The position numbers were made by a program, and so were the translations under genes. Below, in pieces: positions 1-10,416 of a stretch of DNA of 64,000 nucleotides. Under the pieces are notes generated by a model. It searched no databases, had not been told where the DNA came from, and saw only the letters and a program-made list of their open reading frames with translations. Source of the DNA: Hypericum androsaemum (Eukaryota > Streptophyta > Magnoliopsida > Malpighiales > Hypericaceae). The stretch's first letter is position 1; every line of letters begins with the position of its first letter. The DNA is taken from assembly GCA_963995505.1 (NCBI GenBank), contig OZ023187.1:10379176-10443175 (forward strand), given 5' to 3'.

Positions 1-415
1 TATTGTGGCAATCAAACACGAACTCAATCTTCTTTTCCCACTCTAAGTACGCCTCCGGGTCAGAACGACCGGCAAAGGAAGGTATCTTCAGTTTGATACT
101 CCCTATGTTGTCGTCTCTCTTTGGCCTCGCCTCCCTAGGTGGACGGCTTGTTCTTGCTCTCCTAAGACTCCTTGTTGAGCCTACGCCTTCTTCCGATTCA
201 GAATCAGCTCCGCTTGACTCTCCAATAGGTACTCCTCTCCTACGCCTTTGGAGTTCGCCTCGCGTTGGGGGGATGTCACGAGAATTCTCCACGGCATCCA
301 CGCGTAGTTGCAAAGGCTCCATCTGAGCTTGCACCATCTGCTCGAGCTTCCCGGCCAATGCATCCACTAATAACTTAAGGTCTATGTTTCCCATGGTTTG
401 ACCTTCATGTGACAT
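1..415 (-). CDS. gag N-terminus of element D (truncated by window)
   Basis: Start of the gag-pol polyprotein, read from an ATG at 415-413 to the window edge, about 138 residues with no stop. It begins [14 protein letters not shown] and contains the conserved pre-capsid stretch [17 protein letters not shown]. Gag forms the cytoplasmic virus-like particle that packages element RNA. The start is chosen because the same ATG, preceded by a TTGCAG acceptor-like site, opens gag in elements A, B, C and K2. Only the N-terminus is in view, so integrity cannot be judged. Confidence 0.85.
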   Translation of the reverse strand, partial: MSHEGQTMGNIDLKLLVDALAGKLEQMVQAQMEPLQLRVDAVENSRDIPPTRGELQRRRRGVPIGESSGADSESEEGVGSTRSLRRARTSRPPREARPKRDDNIGSIKLKIPSFAGRSDPEAYLEWEKKIEFVFDCHN

Positions 416-1062
416 GTTTGCTGCAAGAAAATTGGTTAGTAATAAAAAAAATATGGCCTCACAAGCTCACTCCCTTACGTGTATACTCTCAATGTAAGGT
501 GCACTCAAGTTCACTCGTGTTTGCACTCAAATATTTGGCTTTTCTCTCTAAGGTACTCGCACACTCTTGCCTTTTTCCTCTCGTGATACTTGTATGTTCT
601 TACTAAGGCTAGAACGGCCTTGCTTGAGCTTCACGCTTTAACAACCAGAATGTTAAAGTTCTTCTTGGGTCTTTCCTTTAGTCTTGCTCGCTTCCTTTTT
701 GATTTTGTTTCCTCTTTAAGCTTGCTTGCGGCCTTGCTTCCTCTTTAGACTTGCTTGCGGCCTTGCTTCCTCTTTAGACTTGCTTGCGGCCTTTGCTTCC
801 TCTTTAGGCTTCACGCACTTTTTCTTTTCTTTCCTTTTTCGTTTCTTTTCTTTTCTTTTCTTTTCTTTTTTCTTTCTTTTCTTTTCTTTTTTTTTTTTTC
901 TTTCTTTTCTTTTCTTTTCTTGCTTCACTCGTTTGTTTCCCTCTCTTTTCAAACAGCGAAGAGAAAAAAAAAAACGAACCAATAAGAACAAAAATAACGA
1001 GCAACTAAACGAACCAACAAGAACAAAAATAACAAGGATAGTGAACTAAAGTAACAAGCTAA
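416..1062 (-). other. Untranslated leader of element D with polypurine microsatellite and candidate intron
   Basis: Region between PBS and gag ATG. It contains a GAAAA-type run (seen on the plus strand as TTTTC repeats at about 830-925) and, close to gag, a candidate intron from donor GTAAGA (603 on the minus strand) to acceptor TTGCAG (ending 421). Lysine- or phenylalanine-rich frames here come from the microsatellite and are not genes. Confidence 0.7.
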
Positions 1063-1076
1063 GCTCTGATACCAAC

Positions 1077-1881
1077 TGATATGAATCTATGCGGAAAAGA
1101 TTCACAACTCGGACCGTTTGTTACTTTAGAATGGAACAGATCACAACTCACAAGAACTCACTCGAACTAAGGCACGAAATTGAACCTTAACCCGCAACAA
1201 GAACTTCTGAACCTTGACCTAAGGTCGAATCACGCCACAAGCGAGGATGGATGGTCCGCTTGATAAGTGAAAGATAAATTCTAGCCAAGACGACTCACCA
1301 GCCTAAGCAAGAACAAACGAGTATCTAAACTCTCAATTAGCCAAAGCTATGTAATTCTGAATTGTTGTGTCCGTTTTTATTGCTAGGAGTCCTCTTTATA
1401 TAGGCTCCCAAAGTACCAAAGTATTCCTAAACAAGCTAACTCCTAAAAAGGAGTTCAAAGGCTGGCCAAAACTCTCTTTCCTATTCTAAGGAGATTCTGG
1501 CCGAATTATTCAACTAAAATAGGAAATAATCTAAACAAATAATATCTAATAGAATAACAATTAATTGCACGTCCTAACAAGAAGATGCATGGCCTAAATA
1601 GGTTGATTCTTGCTGATTCTCCATGTGCGCATGCATCCAGAAGTTGGTGTGCATATTAAGCTTCCAAAATAGCCTCTATCACGTGCATGGGCTTTGCATG
1701 TGCCTCATGCACGTCCTTGCACTTGTACGCACCAACTTGAGCCCAAACTTCTTGCATTAGTCCATTGAAATCAGATTGCAACTTCCTAGCTCGTGCTCTT
1801 GTCATTGGCCCAATTGGAACTTGAACTTGCTGCGAGTCTACAAGCTTGATAGTAGGTGCGTCCTTAGGCTTGCTCACATCA
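1077..1881 (-). repeat. 5' LTR of element D (805 bp)
   Basis: Ends are TG...CA (read on minus: TGATGTGAGC ... TTCATATCA), followed two bases on by the tRNA-iMet PBS. The U3 part encodes the basic tail [15 protein letters not shown] that ends the polyprotein (stop at 1656). A TATATAAAG box lies near 1395 and a covarying hairpin at 1238-1262. Confidence 0.92.
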
Positions 1882-1886
1882 ATAAG

Positions 1887-2384
1887 CCTCTATAAATAGG
1901 CTCAATATTACAAAGAGATTTCAAATCAAAATACTTCCTAAATTGGCCAGAATTTTGGCTGGAAAGATAAACTAAAAAGGGAATCAAATCTAAACCTTTT
2001 AGGAAGGCCAAAACGTGACAAGCAAGCCAAAAGTTGATGGAACTAATTTCCTAAACAATACTCATGGCTGAAATTTTATTTCCTAAATAGAATTCCCAAA
2101 TCAGAGAGAATCACTCTTGTGGATCTTGGCTGCTGAATGAACCTTCTAGAACTTGTATTAAGGTCATAAACTCAGCTGAATTTCGTGGCTCTTGGTCCAT
2201 GGACTTTAATAAATTTGCTAGGGCCCAACTCTCCGATGTAAGCTTGGAAATCAGCCCATTAAGTTGTGACTTGAAGCGCTTTGCACGTGCTCTTGTAACA
2301 GGTCCAATTGGCACTTGAACAACATCATTTGCAGCTCCGGTAGACCCCATGCTAATCTGATCCATTGATTTGTGATTCGCATCA
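1887..2384 (-). repeat. LTR fragment L0 of another CRM-like family, interrupted by D
   Basis: Read on minus it starts TGATGCGAATC at 2384 and is cut at 1887 by the insertion of D. It encodes the LTR-borne polyprotein tail in the same phase as the other families (VQVPIGPVTRARAKRFK, then a stop at 2111), so it is the U3 end of a CRM-type LTR. A TATTTATAG promoter-like box is near 1895. It is most similar to the E-type LTRs at 35221 and 52686 but keeps the basic motif intact. Whether it is a solo LTR or part of a larger element lies left of the window. Confidence 0.75.
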
Positions 2385-3078
2385 TGGAAGCTTGGGCATC
2401 ACCAACCAATGATGCTAAAGGGGTCATTCGCTTCATCAAAACGCTCTTTTCAAGATTTGGAGTGCCAAGGGCTATCATAAGCGATGGGGGTTCACACTTT
2501 TGCAACCGACCATTTGAGATTTTATTGAAGAGGTATGGGGTCACACACAAGGTTGCTACACCTTATCACCCCCAAACAAGTGGGCAAGTGGAACTCTCCA
2601 ACCGGGAATTGAAGAAGATCCTTGAAAAGACGATTGGTGGAGCAAGAAAGGATTGGGCAAACAAGCTTGACGATGCCTTATGGGCATACCGAACGGCATT
2701 CAAAACGCCTATCTCCCCGTAGAGCTAGAGCATCGAGCATTTTGGGCCATCAAGACCCTAAATTATGATTACAACAAAGCGGGGGAGCGAAGGGTGTTGC
2801 AACTTAAAGAGTTGGATGAAATCCGCGACATGGCATTTGAGAGCTCTAGGCTTTACAAGGAGAAGACAAAAAGATCACATGATGCCCACATCGTGAAGAA
2901 GGAATTCAAGGAGGGTGATCAAGTGCTACTCTACAACTCCCGATTGAGACTTTTTCTGGGAAAGCTCAAGTCAAAGTGGAGTGGCCCGTTTAAGGTTGTG
3001 AGGGTTTTCCCATTCGGAGCCCTTGAATTAGAAAAAAGTGATGGAGGTGTTTTCAAGGTGAATGGCCAAAGGTACTAG
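2385..3078 (+). pseudogene. Athila-type integrase fragment, frameshifted
   Basis: Starts inside the catalytic core (EAWASPTNDAKGVI). The second acid lies in RAIISDGGSHFCN and the glutamate in HPQTSGQVELSNRELKK, so the D and E of the DDE triad are visible; the first D is lost. Near 2712 the frame changes: the stretch that in this family reads through MSPYxLVYGKxCHLPVELEH is shortened, joining KTPI directly to LPVELEHRAFW in another frame. The C-terminal part (KEFKEGDQVLLYNSRL...WSGPFKVV) ends at 3078. Lineage assignment rests on remembered Athila/Tat signatures (family knowledge). The fragment cannot be functional. Confidence 0.8.
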
Positions 3079-3527
3079 ATTTACCTTGGTGGCAATATTG
3101 AACGACAAGCGGAAGGGCAATCCATTACTTCACCCTCCGATGCATGAAAAAGGGGAGTAAAGTCAAGCTAATGACTATAACTTAGCATGTTTTTTTTTCT
3201 AATTATATTTTTAATGTCTTTGTCTTTATGTATTTTTCTTATTACGTTCATTCTTATTCGAGTATGATTTTGAAGCTTTGGTTCAAGTTTATGGGTTATC
3301 ATTTGAATTTTGAAGGTCGTCTCAAGGATTTTCGGATACGTTATGGACGATTGGAAGCTCAGCAAAGACGAGGACGATTTGGAAAAGTTCACAATTAAAA
3401 AAAAAGGGGTTGATGATGAAGCCATAGGCGTGGCTTTTGGAGGTCACCAAGGTGGCAACTCTCGGTAATGTTATTCTTCCTTCTTTTTTTATTTTTTTTA
3501 CGAAGCCTCCTCTCCATTCTCTCCTTC
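3079..3527 (+). other. Athila post-integrase spacer, left half
   Basis: Continues the integrase reading into a decayed tail, then AT-rich DNA with no convincing gene. It runs without a break, apart from element B and the CCTTC duplication, into 16671. The two halves together (about 670 bp) separate the integrase from the post-pol gene. Confidence 0.6.
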
Positions 3528-4332
3528 TGATATGAATCTCCGCGGAAAAGATTCACAACTCGGACCGTTTGTTACTTTAGAATGGAACAGATCACAACTC
3601 ACAAGAACTTGCACGAACTAAGGCACGAATTTGTACCTCAACCCGCTGCAAGGGCTTCTGAACCTTGACCTAAGGACGTATCACGCCACAAGCGGGGATG
3701 GAATATCCGCTTGATAAGTGAAGGATAAATTCTAGCCAAGACGACTCACCAGCCTAAGCAAGAACAAACGAGTTTCAAACTCTCAACTAGCCAATGCTAA
3801 GTATTTCCGAATTGTGTGTGTCCGTTTTATTGCTAGGAGTCCTCTTTATATAGGCTCCCAAAGTACCAAAATATTCCTAAACAAGCTAACTCCTTTAAAG
3901 GAATTCAAAGGCTGGCCAAAACTCTCTTTCCTATTCTAAGGAGATTCTGGCCGAACTTATGCAACTAAACAAGGAATAATATAAGCAAATAATATCTAAT
4001 AGAATAGCTACTAGTTGCACGTCCAAAACAATTAGATGCATGGCCTAAATAGGCTGATTCTTCTTGATTCTCCATGTGCGCATGCATCTAGAAGCTTTCG
4101 TGCATGTCAAGCTTCCCATTCAGCCTCCAAAACGTGCATGGGCCTCCCTTGGGCTTCTTGGACGTCCTTGGTCCTCCACGCACTTGATTGAGCCCAAACT
4201 TCATGCATTAGTCCATTGAAATCAGATTGCAACTTCCTAGCTCTTGCTCTTGTCATTGGCCCAATTGGAACTTGAACTTGCTTCGAGTCTACAAGCTTGA
4301 TAGTTGGTGCATCCGTAGGCTTGCTCACATCA
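3528..4332 (-). repeat. 3' LTR of element B (805 bp)
   Basis: Terminal TG/CA ends, preceded on the minus strand by the polypurine tract AAGAGGAGGGGAC. The polyprotein reads into it and stops at 4107. Contains the CAAGCGG/CCGCTTG hairpin (3689-3713) and a TATATAAAG box. Confidence 0.95.
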
Positions 4333-7300
4333 GTCCCCTCCTCTTGAAAAGGATTTGTCCTCAAATCATCACCTACATCAAACGGACTCAAGTCAGCCAC
4401 GTTAAACGAAGCACTTACACTATACTCACCCGGAAGGTCTAGCTTGTAGGCATTATCATTAATGCGTTCTAGCACTTGGAATGGACCATCTCCCCGTGGT
4501 AGCAACTTTGAACGTCTTTGGACAGGAAAACGCTCCTTCCTCATATGTAGCCAAACCCAATCGCCCGGCTCAAAGACAACCTTGCGCCTTCCTTTGTTTG
4601 CTTGCCTTGCATAGTGCTCCGTGCGCTTCTCGATGTTCATTCTAGCTTTCTCATGTAACTGCTTGACAAATTCAGCTTTCTTCTTGCCATCTAAGTTAAC
4701 ATGCTCACTCGAAGGTAGAGGTGATAAATCCAATGGAGTCAAAGGATTAAATCCATAAACAAGCTCAAATGGTGAGAATTGAGTAGCAGAATGAACAGAA
4801 CGATTATAAGCAAACTCAACATGAGGCAAACAGTCTTCCCAAGTCTTAATGTTATGCTTAATGAGTGCTCTCAAAAGTGTAGACAAAGTCCTATTTACTA
4901 CTTCAGTTTGACCATCAGAAATGATCTTGTAGCATTGCCAAGGTCTTTGCAATTCCAAAATGCCCCATTAAGCCACCTCCATGTGCCTCCTGAATTAGTA
5001 ATTCTCGCATCGAACAATTAGGCACACAAAGTTTGTTTTCACGAAATAGGTAACCTTCATTACGAAAGAACTTACCAAATGCACTTCTTTCAGTTGATCT
5101 AAACAACTCGCTAAAATCAACATCATCAACATACAACTCTTTAATGTGTTCAAAGCCAAGTAGTTTAGCATCAAGAGTTGAGATCAAGGCGTACCTTCGT
5201 GATAGTGCATCAGCCACTACATTTTCCTTACCTTGCTTGTAGCGAATGACATAAGGAAATGTCTCAATGAATTCCACCCATCGTGCATGCCTCTTGTTCA
5301 GCTTGTGTTGCCCCTTTAAGTGCTTGAGTGACTCATGATCAGTGTGAATCACGAACTCCTTTGGCCACAAGTAGTGCTGCCATGTCTCCAATGCTCGAAC
5401 TAGTGCGTACAACTCCTTGTCATAGGTCGGGTAATTCAAGGTTGCACCACTTAGTTTCTCACTAAAGTATGCAATGGGTCTTCCTTCTTGCATAAGGACA
5501 GCCCCAATTCCTACACCAGAAGCATCACACTCTATTTCAAAAGTCTTAGAGAAATTAGGTAAAGCTAACAAGGGTGCATTAGTCAACTTCCCTTTCAGTA
5601 GTTGGAAAGCCTTCTCTTGAGCTTCTCCCCAAGTAAAGCCCACGTTCTTCTTGATGACTTCAGTTATGGGTGCGGCTATGCTACTAAAGTCCTTCACAAA
5701 TCTCCTATAAAAACTAGCTAGTCCATGAAAGCTCCTAACATTAGCAACACTTGTAGGGCTTGGCCATTCACGGATAGCTCGGATCTTTTCTTCATCAACC
5801 TGTATTCCGTTAGCTCCAACAACAAAACCCAAGAATACAAGCTTATCCGTACAAAAGGTGCACTTCTTCAAGTTAGCAAACAATTGTTCTTCTCTAAGTG
5901 CATCTAAGACAGATTTCAAATGTTCTAGATGATCCCCCACGTTCTTGCTATAGATGAGTATATCATCAAAGTAAACAACTACAAATTTACCAATGAATGG
6001 ACGTAGAACATGATTCATGAGTCGCATAAACGTGCTAGGTGCGTTGGACAAACCAAATGGCATGACCATCCACTCATACAACCCATACTTAGTTTTAAAA
6101 GCAGTCTTCCACTCATCTCCTTCTTTCATCCTAATTTGATGATAACCACTCTTCAAATCAATCTTAGAAAACATGCAAGAACCATGCAACTCATCTAACA
6201 TGTCATCTAAACGAGGGATAGGGTGACGATATTTTACCGTTATGTTGTTGACTGCTCGGCAATCAACACACATTCTCCATGTTTTATCCTTCTTGGGCAC
6301 AAGTAGGACTGGAACAGCACATGGACTCATGCTCTCTCTTACGTACCCTTTCTCCAACAGCTCGTTGACTTGCTTCTCAAGCTCCTTTGTCTCTTCAGGA
6401 TTGCTTCTATATGCGGGATGGTTAGGTATGGTAGCTCCCGGGACAAAGTCTATTTGATGTTCAATCCCACGAATAGGTGGCAAACCAGGTGGTAGCTCGT
6501 CGGGAAAGACATCCTTGTAATCCTGCAAAAGAGACACAACCGTACTAGGTACATGTGGTTCAAGCTCGTTAGTGTTTAAAAGTGCCTCCCTATACCGAAG
6601 TAAGATCATAGGCTTCTTTGTAAAGCACGCTTGCTTAATATCACTTGTTCCCACATAGTAACTCTTTTTCCAACTCTCGTTTTTTCTCTCTTTGGCCGTT
6701 TTAATTTCTGTTTTTCCGGCTTCTTTTGTTTTCTCAATCTTTTCCTCTCCATTGGCCGTTTTTCTTATCTTTTTTTCGGCTTCTTCTCTCCTCTCATTCT
6801 TTTTCTTCTTGTCACGCTCTCTTTGCTCATCACTTTCTTTTTGCAACTGACGTTGATCTTCACAAACTTGTGATGGTGACAAGGGTGCCAAGGTGATTAC
6901 TCTCTTCTTAAGTATAAATGAATACTTGTTGGTGTAGCCATCATGATGCACTTTCCTATCAAACTGCCACGGCCTTCCTAACAATAGGTGACCAGCTTGC
7001 ATTGGTACAACATCACACAACACTTCATCCTCATAGTTTCCAATGCGGAATGCTACCAATACTTGCTTCATCACTCGTACTTCTCCACTATCATTCAGCC
7101 ATTGTAGTTTGTAAGGCTTAAGGTGTTTTCCCGTGAGTAACCCTAACTTCTCCACCATAGTAATGCTTGCAACATTAGCACAACTTCCTCCATCTATGAT
7201 GACACTACACACCTTGTCTTTGACATAGCACCTTGTGTGAAAAATATTTTCTCTTTGAGCCACATCATTTTCTTCTTTTACTTGCACATTCAATGCTCTT

Positions 7301-8475
7301 CTAGACACAAGAGTAAGCCTCTCAGCAGCTTGGTACTCTTCCTCGGATACGTCCTCCAAAGAAGGCATGCTTTCATGCTCCGAATCCTCTTCTTCAGTTT
7401 CAATCTCTCCACTCTCCTTGATCACCATTGCTTGCTTGTTAGGGCATTGACTTGAGATGTGCCCTCTTCCTTGACACTTAAAGCACTTGATGTCACGGTT
7501 CCTAGCTGGAGTGACTTCCACTTTCCTTTGAGAATTAGCTTGAGAACTCTCGGATTTATGCTCAACTTTGGCTGCTTGTGGCTTGTCAAACTTCTTTTGG
7601 TAGTTTGGCTTCCAAGTAGAATTCGATGTAGCTTTTGTTCTCCCCTCTCCTCTCTTGAGTTGCTTCTCAATTTTCGTTGCCATATGCACCATTTCCTCCA
7701 ACTCCACATAGTGTTGCAACTCAACTTTGTCTTGAATTTCAGGATTGAGTCCGTTCAAGAACCTTGCCATTGTAACTTCTCTATCTTCATCTATATCAGC
7801 TCTTATCATGGCCATCTCCATTTGTTTGAAATACTACTCCACACTCAAACTTCCTTGCCTCATTCCTTGTAACTTCTTATACAGCTCTCTATAGTAATGA
7901 CTTGGAACAAATCTCTTCTTCATCACCACTTTCATGTCTTCCCAAGTAGCTATAGGGCGTTCTCTATTTCTCCTCCTGCTAGTCACAAGTTGATCCCACC
8001 AAGTTATAGCATAATCAGTGAATTCGGTGATGGCAAGTTTTACCTTCTTTTCTTCGGAGCTATTGTGGCAATCAAACACGAACTCAATCTTCTTCTCCCA
8101 CTCTAAGTACGCCTCCGGGTCAGAACGACCAGCAAAGGAAGGTATCTTCAGTTTGATACTCCCTATGTTGTCGTCTCTCTTTGGCCTTGCCTCCCTAGGT
8201 GGACGGTTTGTTCTTGCTCTCCTAAGACTCCTTGTAGAGCCTACGCCTTCTTCCGATTCAGAATCAGCTCCGCTCGACTCTCCAATAGGTACTCCTCTCC
8301 TACGCCTTTGGAGTTCGCCTCGCGTATGGGGGTTGTCACGAGAATTCTCCACGGCATCCACGCGTAGTTGCAAAGGCTCCATCTGAGCTTGCACCATCCG
8401 CTCGAGCTTCCCGGCCAAGGCATCCACTAATAACTTAAGGTCTATGTTTTCCATAGTTTGACCTTCATGCGACAT
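4107..8475 (-). pseudogene. gag-pol polyprotein of element B, inactivated
   Basis: Same protein as the intact 1586-residue copy in element A. Gag opens at the ATG at 8475 and is cut by a TAG (7834-7836), where the others have GAG, in the capsid region. The frame then stays open through the CCHC knuckle ([14 protein letters not shown]), protease (IIDGGS), reverse transcriptase (YFDD) and RNase H. At 4918/4919 about 419 bp are missing compared with element C, removing most of the integrase zinc finger and the first catalytic acids and shifting frame. The integrase C-terminus and LTR-encoded tail (to 4107) remain. It could still be packaged by proteins of other copies because LTRs, PBS and PPT are intact. 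Confidence 0.93.
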
Positions 8476-9007
8476 GTTTGCTGCAAGAAAAATTGGTTAG
8501 TAAAAAAAATATGGCCTCACAAGCTCACTCCCTTACGTGTATACTCTCAATGTATGGTGCACTCAAGTTCACTCGTGTTTTGCACTCAAATATTTGGCTT
8601 TTCTCTCTAAGGTACTCGCACACTCTTGCCTTTTTCCTCTCGTGATACTTGATGTTCTTACTAAGTCTAGAACGGCCTTGCTTGAGCTCCACGCTTTAAC
8701 AAACAGAATGTTAAAGTTCCTCTTTGGTCTTTCTTTTAGTCTTGCTCGTCCCCTTTCTTGATCAGCTGTTGCGCCTCCTTAGTTTGCTAGCTTCCCTCGG
8801 ATTTGCTTCCTCTTTAGCTTGAGACTTCCAATTTAGCTTGCTTCCTCTTTAGCTTGCGGCTTCCTTTTTTCTTTTCTTTTCTTTCCTTTTTTTTTTCTTT
8901 TCTTTTCTTTCTTTTTTTTTTTCTTTCTTTTCTTTTCTTTCTTTTCTTGCTTCACTCGTTTGTTTTCCTCTCTTTTCTCTCAAACAGCGAGGAGAGAAAA
9001 ACGAACC
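8476..9007 (-). other. Leader of element B, gag-proximal part
   Basis: Non-coding leader with a polypurine microsatellite (8865-8950) and the conserved candidate intron (8661 to 8481, minus strand). Element A is inserted at 9007; the PBS-proximal end of the leader resumes at 15762. Confidence 0.8.
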
Positions 9008-9797
9008 TGATGTGAGCAAGCCTACGGATGCACCAACTATCAAGCTTGTAGACTCGAAGCAAGTTCAAGTTCCAATTGGGCCAATGACAAGAGCAAGAGC
9101 TAGGAAGTTGCAATCTGATTTCAATGGACTAATGCATGAAGTTTGGGCTCAAGCAAGTTCGTGGAGGACCAAGGACGTCCAAGAAACCCAAGGGAGGCCC
9201 ATGCACGTTTTGGAGGCTGAATGGGAAGCTTGACATGCACGAAAGCTTCTAGATGCATGCGCACATGGAGAATCAAGAAGAATCAGCCTATTTAGGCCAT
9301 GCATCTAATTGTTTTGGACGTGCAACTAGTAGCTATTCTATTAGATATTATTTGCTTATATTATTCCTTGTTTAGTTGCATAAGTTCGGCCAGAATCTCC
9401 TTAGAATAGGAAAGAGAGTTTTGGCCAGCCTTTGAATTCCTTGTAAGGAGTTAGCTTGTTTAGGAATATTTTGGTACTTTGGGAGCCTATATAAAGAGGA
9501 CTCCTAGCAATAAAACGGACACACACAATTCGGAAATACTTAGCATTGGCTAGTTGAGTTTGATACTTAGCATTGGTGAGTCGTCTTGGCTAGAATTTAT
9601 CCTTCACTTATCAAGCGGATATTCCATCCCCGCTTGTGGCGTGATACGACCTTAGGTCAAGGTTCAGAAGCCCTTGCAGCGGGTTGAGGTACAAATTCGT
9701 GCTTTAGTTCGTGTAAGTTCTTGTGAGTTGTGATCTGTTCCATTCTAAAGTAACAAACGGTCCGAGTTGTGAATCTTTTCCGCGGAGATTCATATCA
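9008..9797 (+). repeat. 5' LTR of element A (790 bp)
   Basis: Begins TGATGTGAGC and ends TTCATATCA. TATATAAA at 9488-9495 is the likely promoter; AATAAA at 9509-9514 lies just downstream, so transcription probably starts around 9520 and the poly(A) signal is upstream of R. Its first 226 bp repeat the coding region for the polyprotein tail. About 15 bp near 9570 differ from the 3' LTR, which keeps the longer form found in other copies. Confidence 0.95.
9612..9636 (+). other. Conserved R/U5 stem-loop of element A
   Basis: CAAGCGG, 11-base loop, CCGCTTG: a perfect 7-bp stem, set between conserved CACTTAT and TGGCGT. Predicted at about +90 of the transcript and 165 bases before the PBS. Other LTR families in the window have the same element with compensatory stem changes. 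Confidence 0.7.
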
Positions 9798-10416
9798 GTT
9801 GGTATCAGAGCTTAGCTTGTTACTTTAGTTCATTATCCTTGTTATTTTTGTTCTTGTTGGTTCGTTTTGTTGCTTGTTATTTTTTTTGCTCTTTGTTGGT
9901 TCGTTTTCTCTCCTCGCTGTTTGAGAGAAAAGAGAGGAAAACAAACGAGTGAAGCAAGAAAAGAAAGAAAAGAAAAGAAAAGAAAAGAAAAGAAAAGAAA
10001 AAAAAAAGAAAAGAAAAGAAAAAGAAGAAGGAAGTCGCAAGCTAAAGAGGAAGCAAGCTAAATTGGAAGTCTCAAGCTAAAGAGGAAGCAAATCCGAGGG
10101 AAGCTAGCAAACTAAGGAGGCGCAACAGCTGATCAAGAAAGGGGACGAGCAAGACTAAAAGAAAGACCAAAGAGGAACTTTAACATTCTGTTTGTTAAAG
10201 CGTGAAGCTCAAGCAAGGCCGTTCTAGCCTTAGTAAGAACATACAAGTATCACGAGAGGAAAAAGGCAAGAGTGTGCGAGTACCTTAGAGAGAAAAGCCA
10301 AATATTTGAGTGCAAACACGAGTGAACTTGAGTGCACCATACATTGAGAGTATACACGTAAGGGAGTGAGCTTGTGAGGCCATATTTTTTACTAACCAAT
10401 TTTTCTTGCAGCAAAC
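9798..10416 (+). other. PBS and leader of element A
   Basis: TGGTATCAGAGC at 9800-9811, complementary to the 3' end of plant initiator tRNA-Met, starts minus-strand DNA synthesis. The leader then holds an AAAAG-type microsatellite (about 9957-10030) and a block well conserved between families (10140-10350, rich in GAG and AAGCAAG) that could carry packaging signals. No gene is seen in it. Confidence 0.85.
10233..10411 (+). other. Candidate leader intron of element A
   Basis: Donor-like TTA/GTAAGA at 10233; branch-like ACTAAC, pyrimidine run and TTGCAG acceptor ending at 10411, six bases before the gag ATG. The same donor and acceptor recur in B, C, D, G, K1 and K2, although their leaders have otherwise diverged. 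Splicing itself is inferred, not shown. Confidence 0.5.

Larger units (their letters stand above)
1..1881 (-). mobile_element. Element D: CRM-like Ty3/gypsy retrotransposon, 5' part only
   Basis: Minus-strand element cut by the left window edge. From right to left it holds a complete 5' LTR (1077-1881), a PBS (1063-1074), a leader and the first third of gag. LTR and gag match element C almost base for base, so D and C are the same subfamily. The base run 1882-1886 (ATAAG) directly outside the LTR start should be one half of its target-site duplication; the other half lies left of the window. It is inserted into the LTR fragment that resumes at 1887. Confidence 0.9.

Noticed and set aside
716..1049. 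Lys/Arg- or Phe/Ser-rich short frames in leaders (also 8849-9043, 9825-10061, 32375-32674, 60482-60777)
   Set aside because: AAAAG-type microsatellite in the retrotransposon leaders; length varies between copies.
3168..3425. 85-codon minus-strand frame in the Athila spacer
   Set aside because: Low-complexity, no homologue recognised, opposite to the element's genes.
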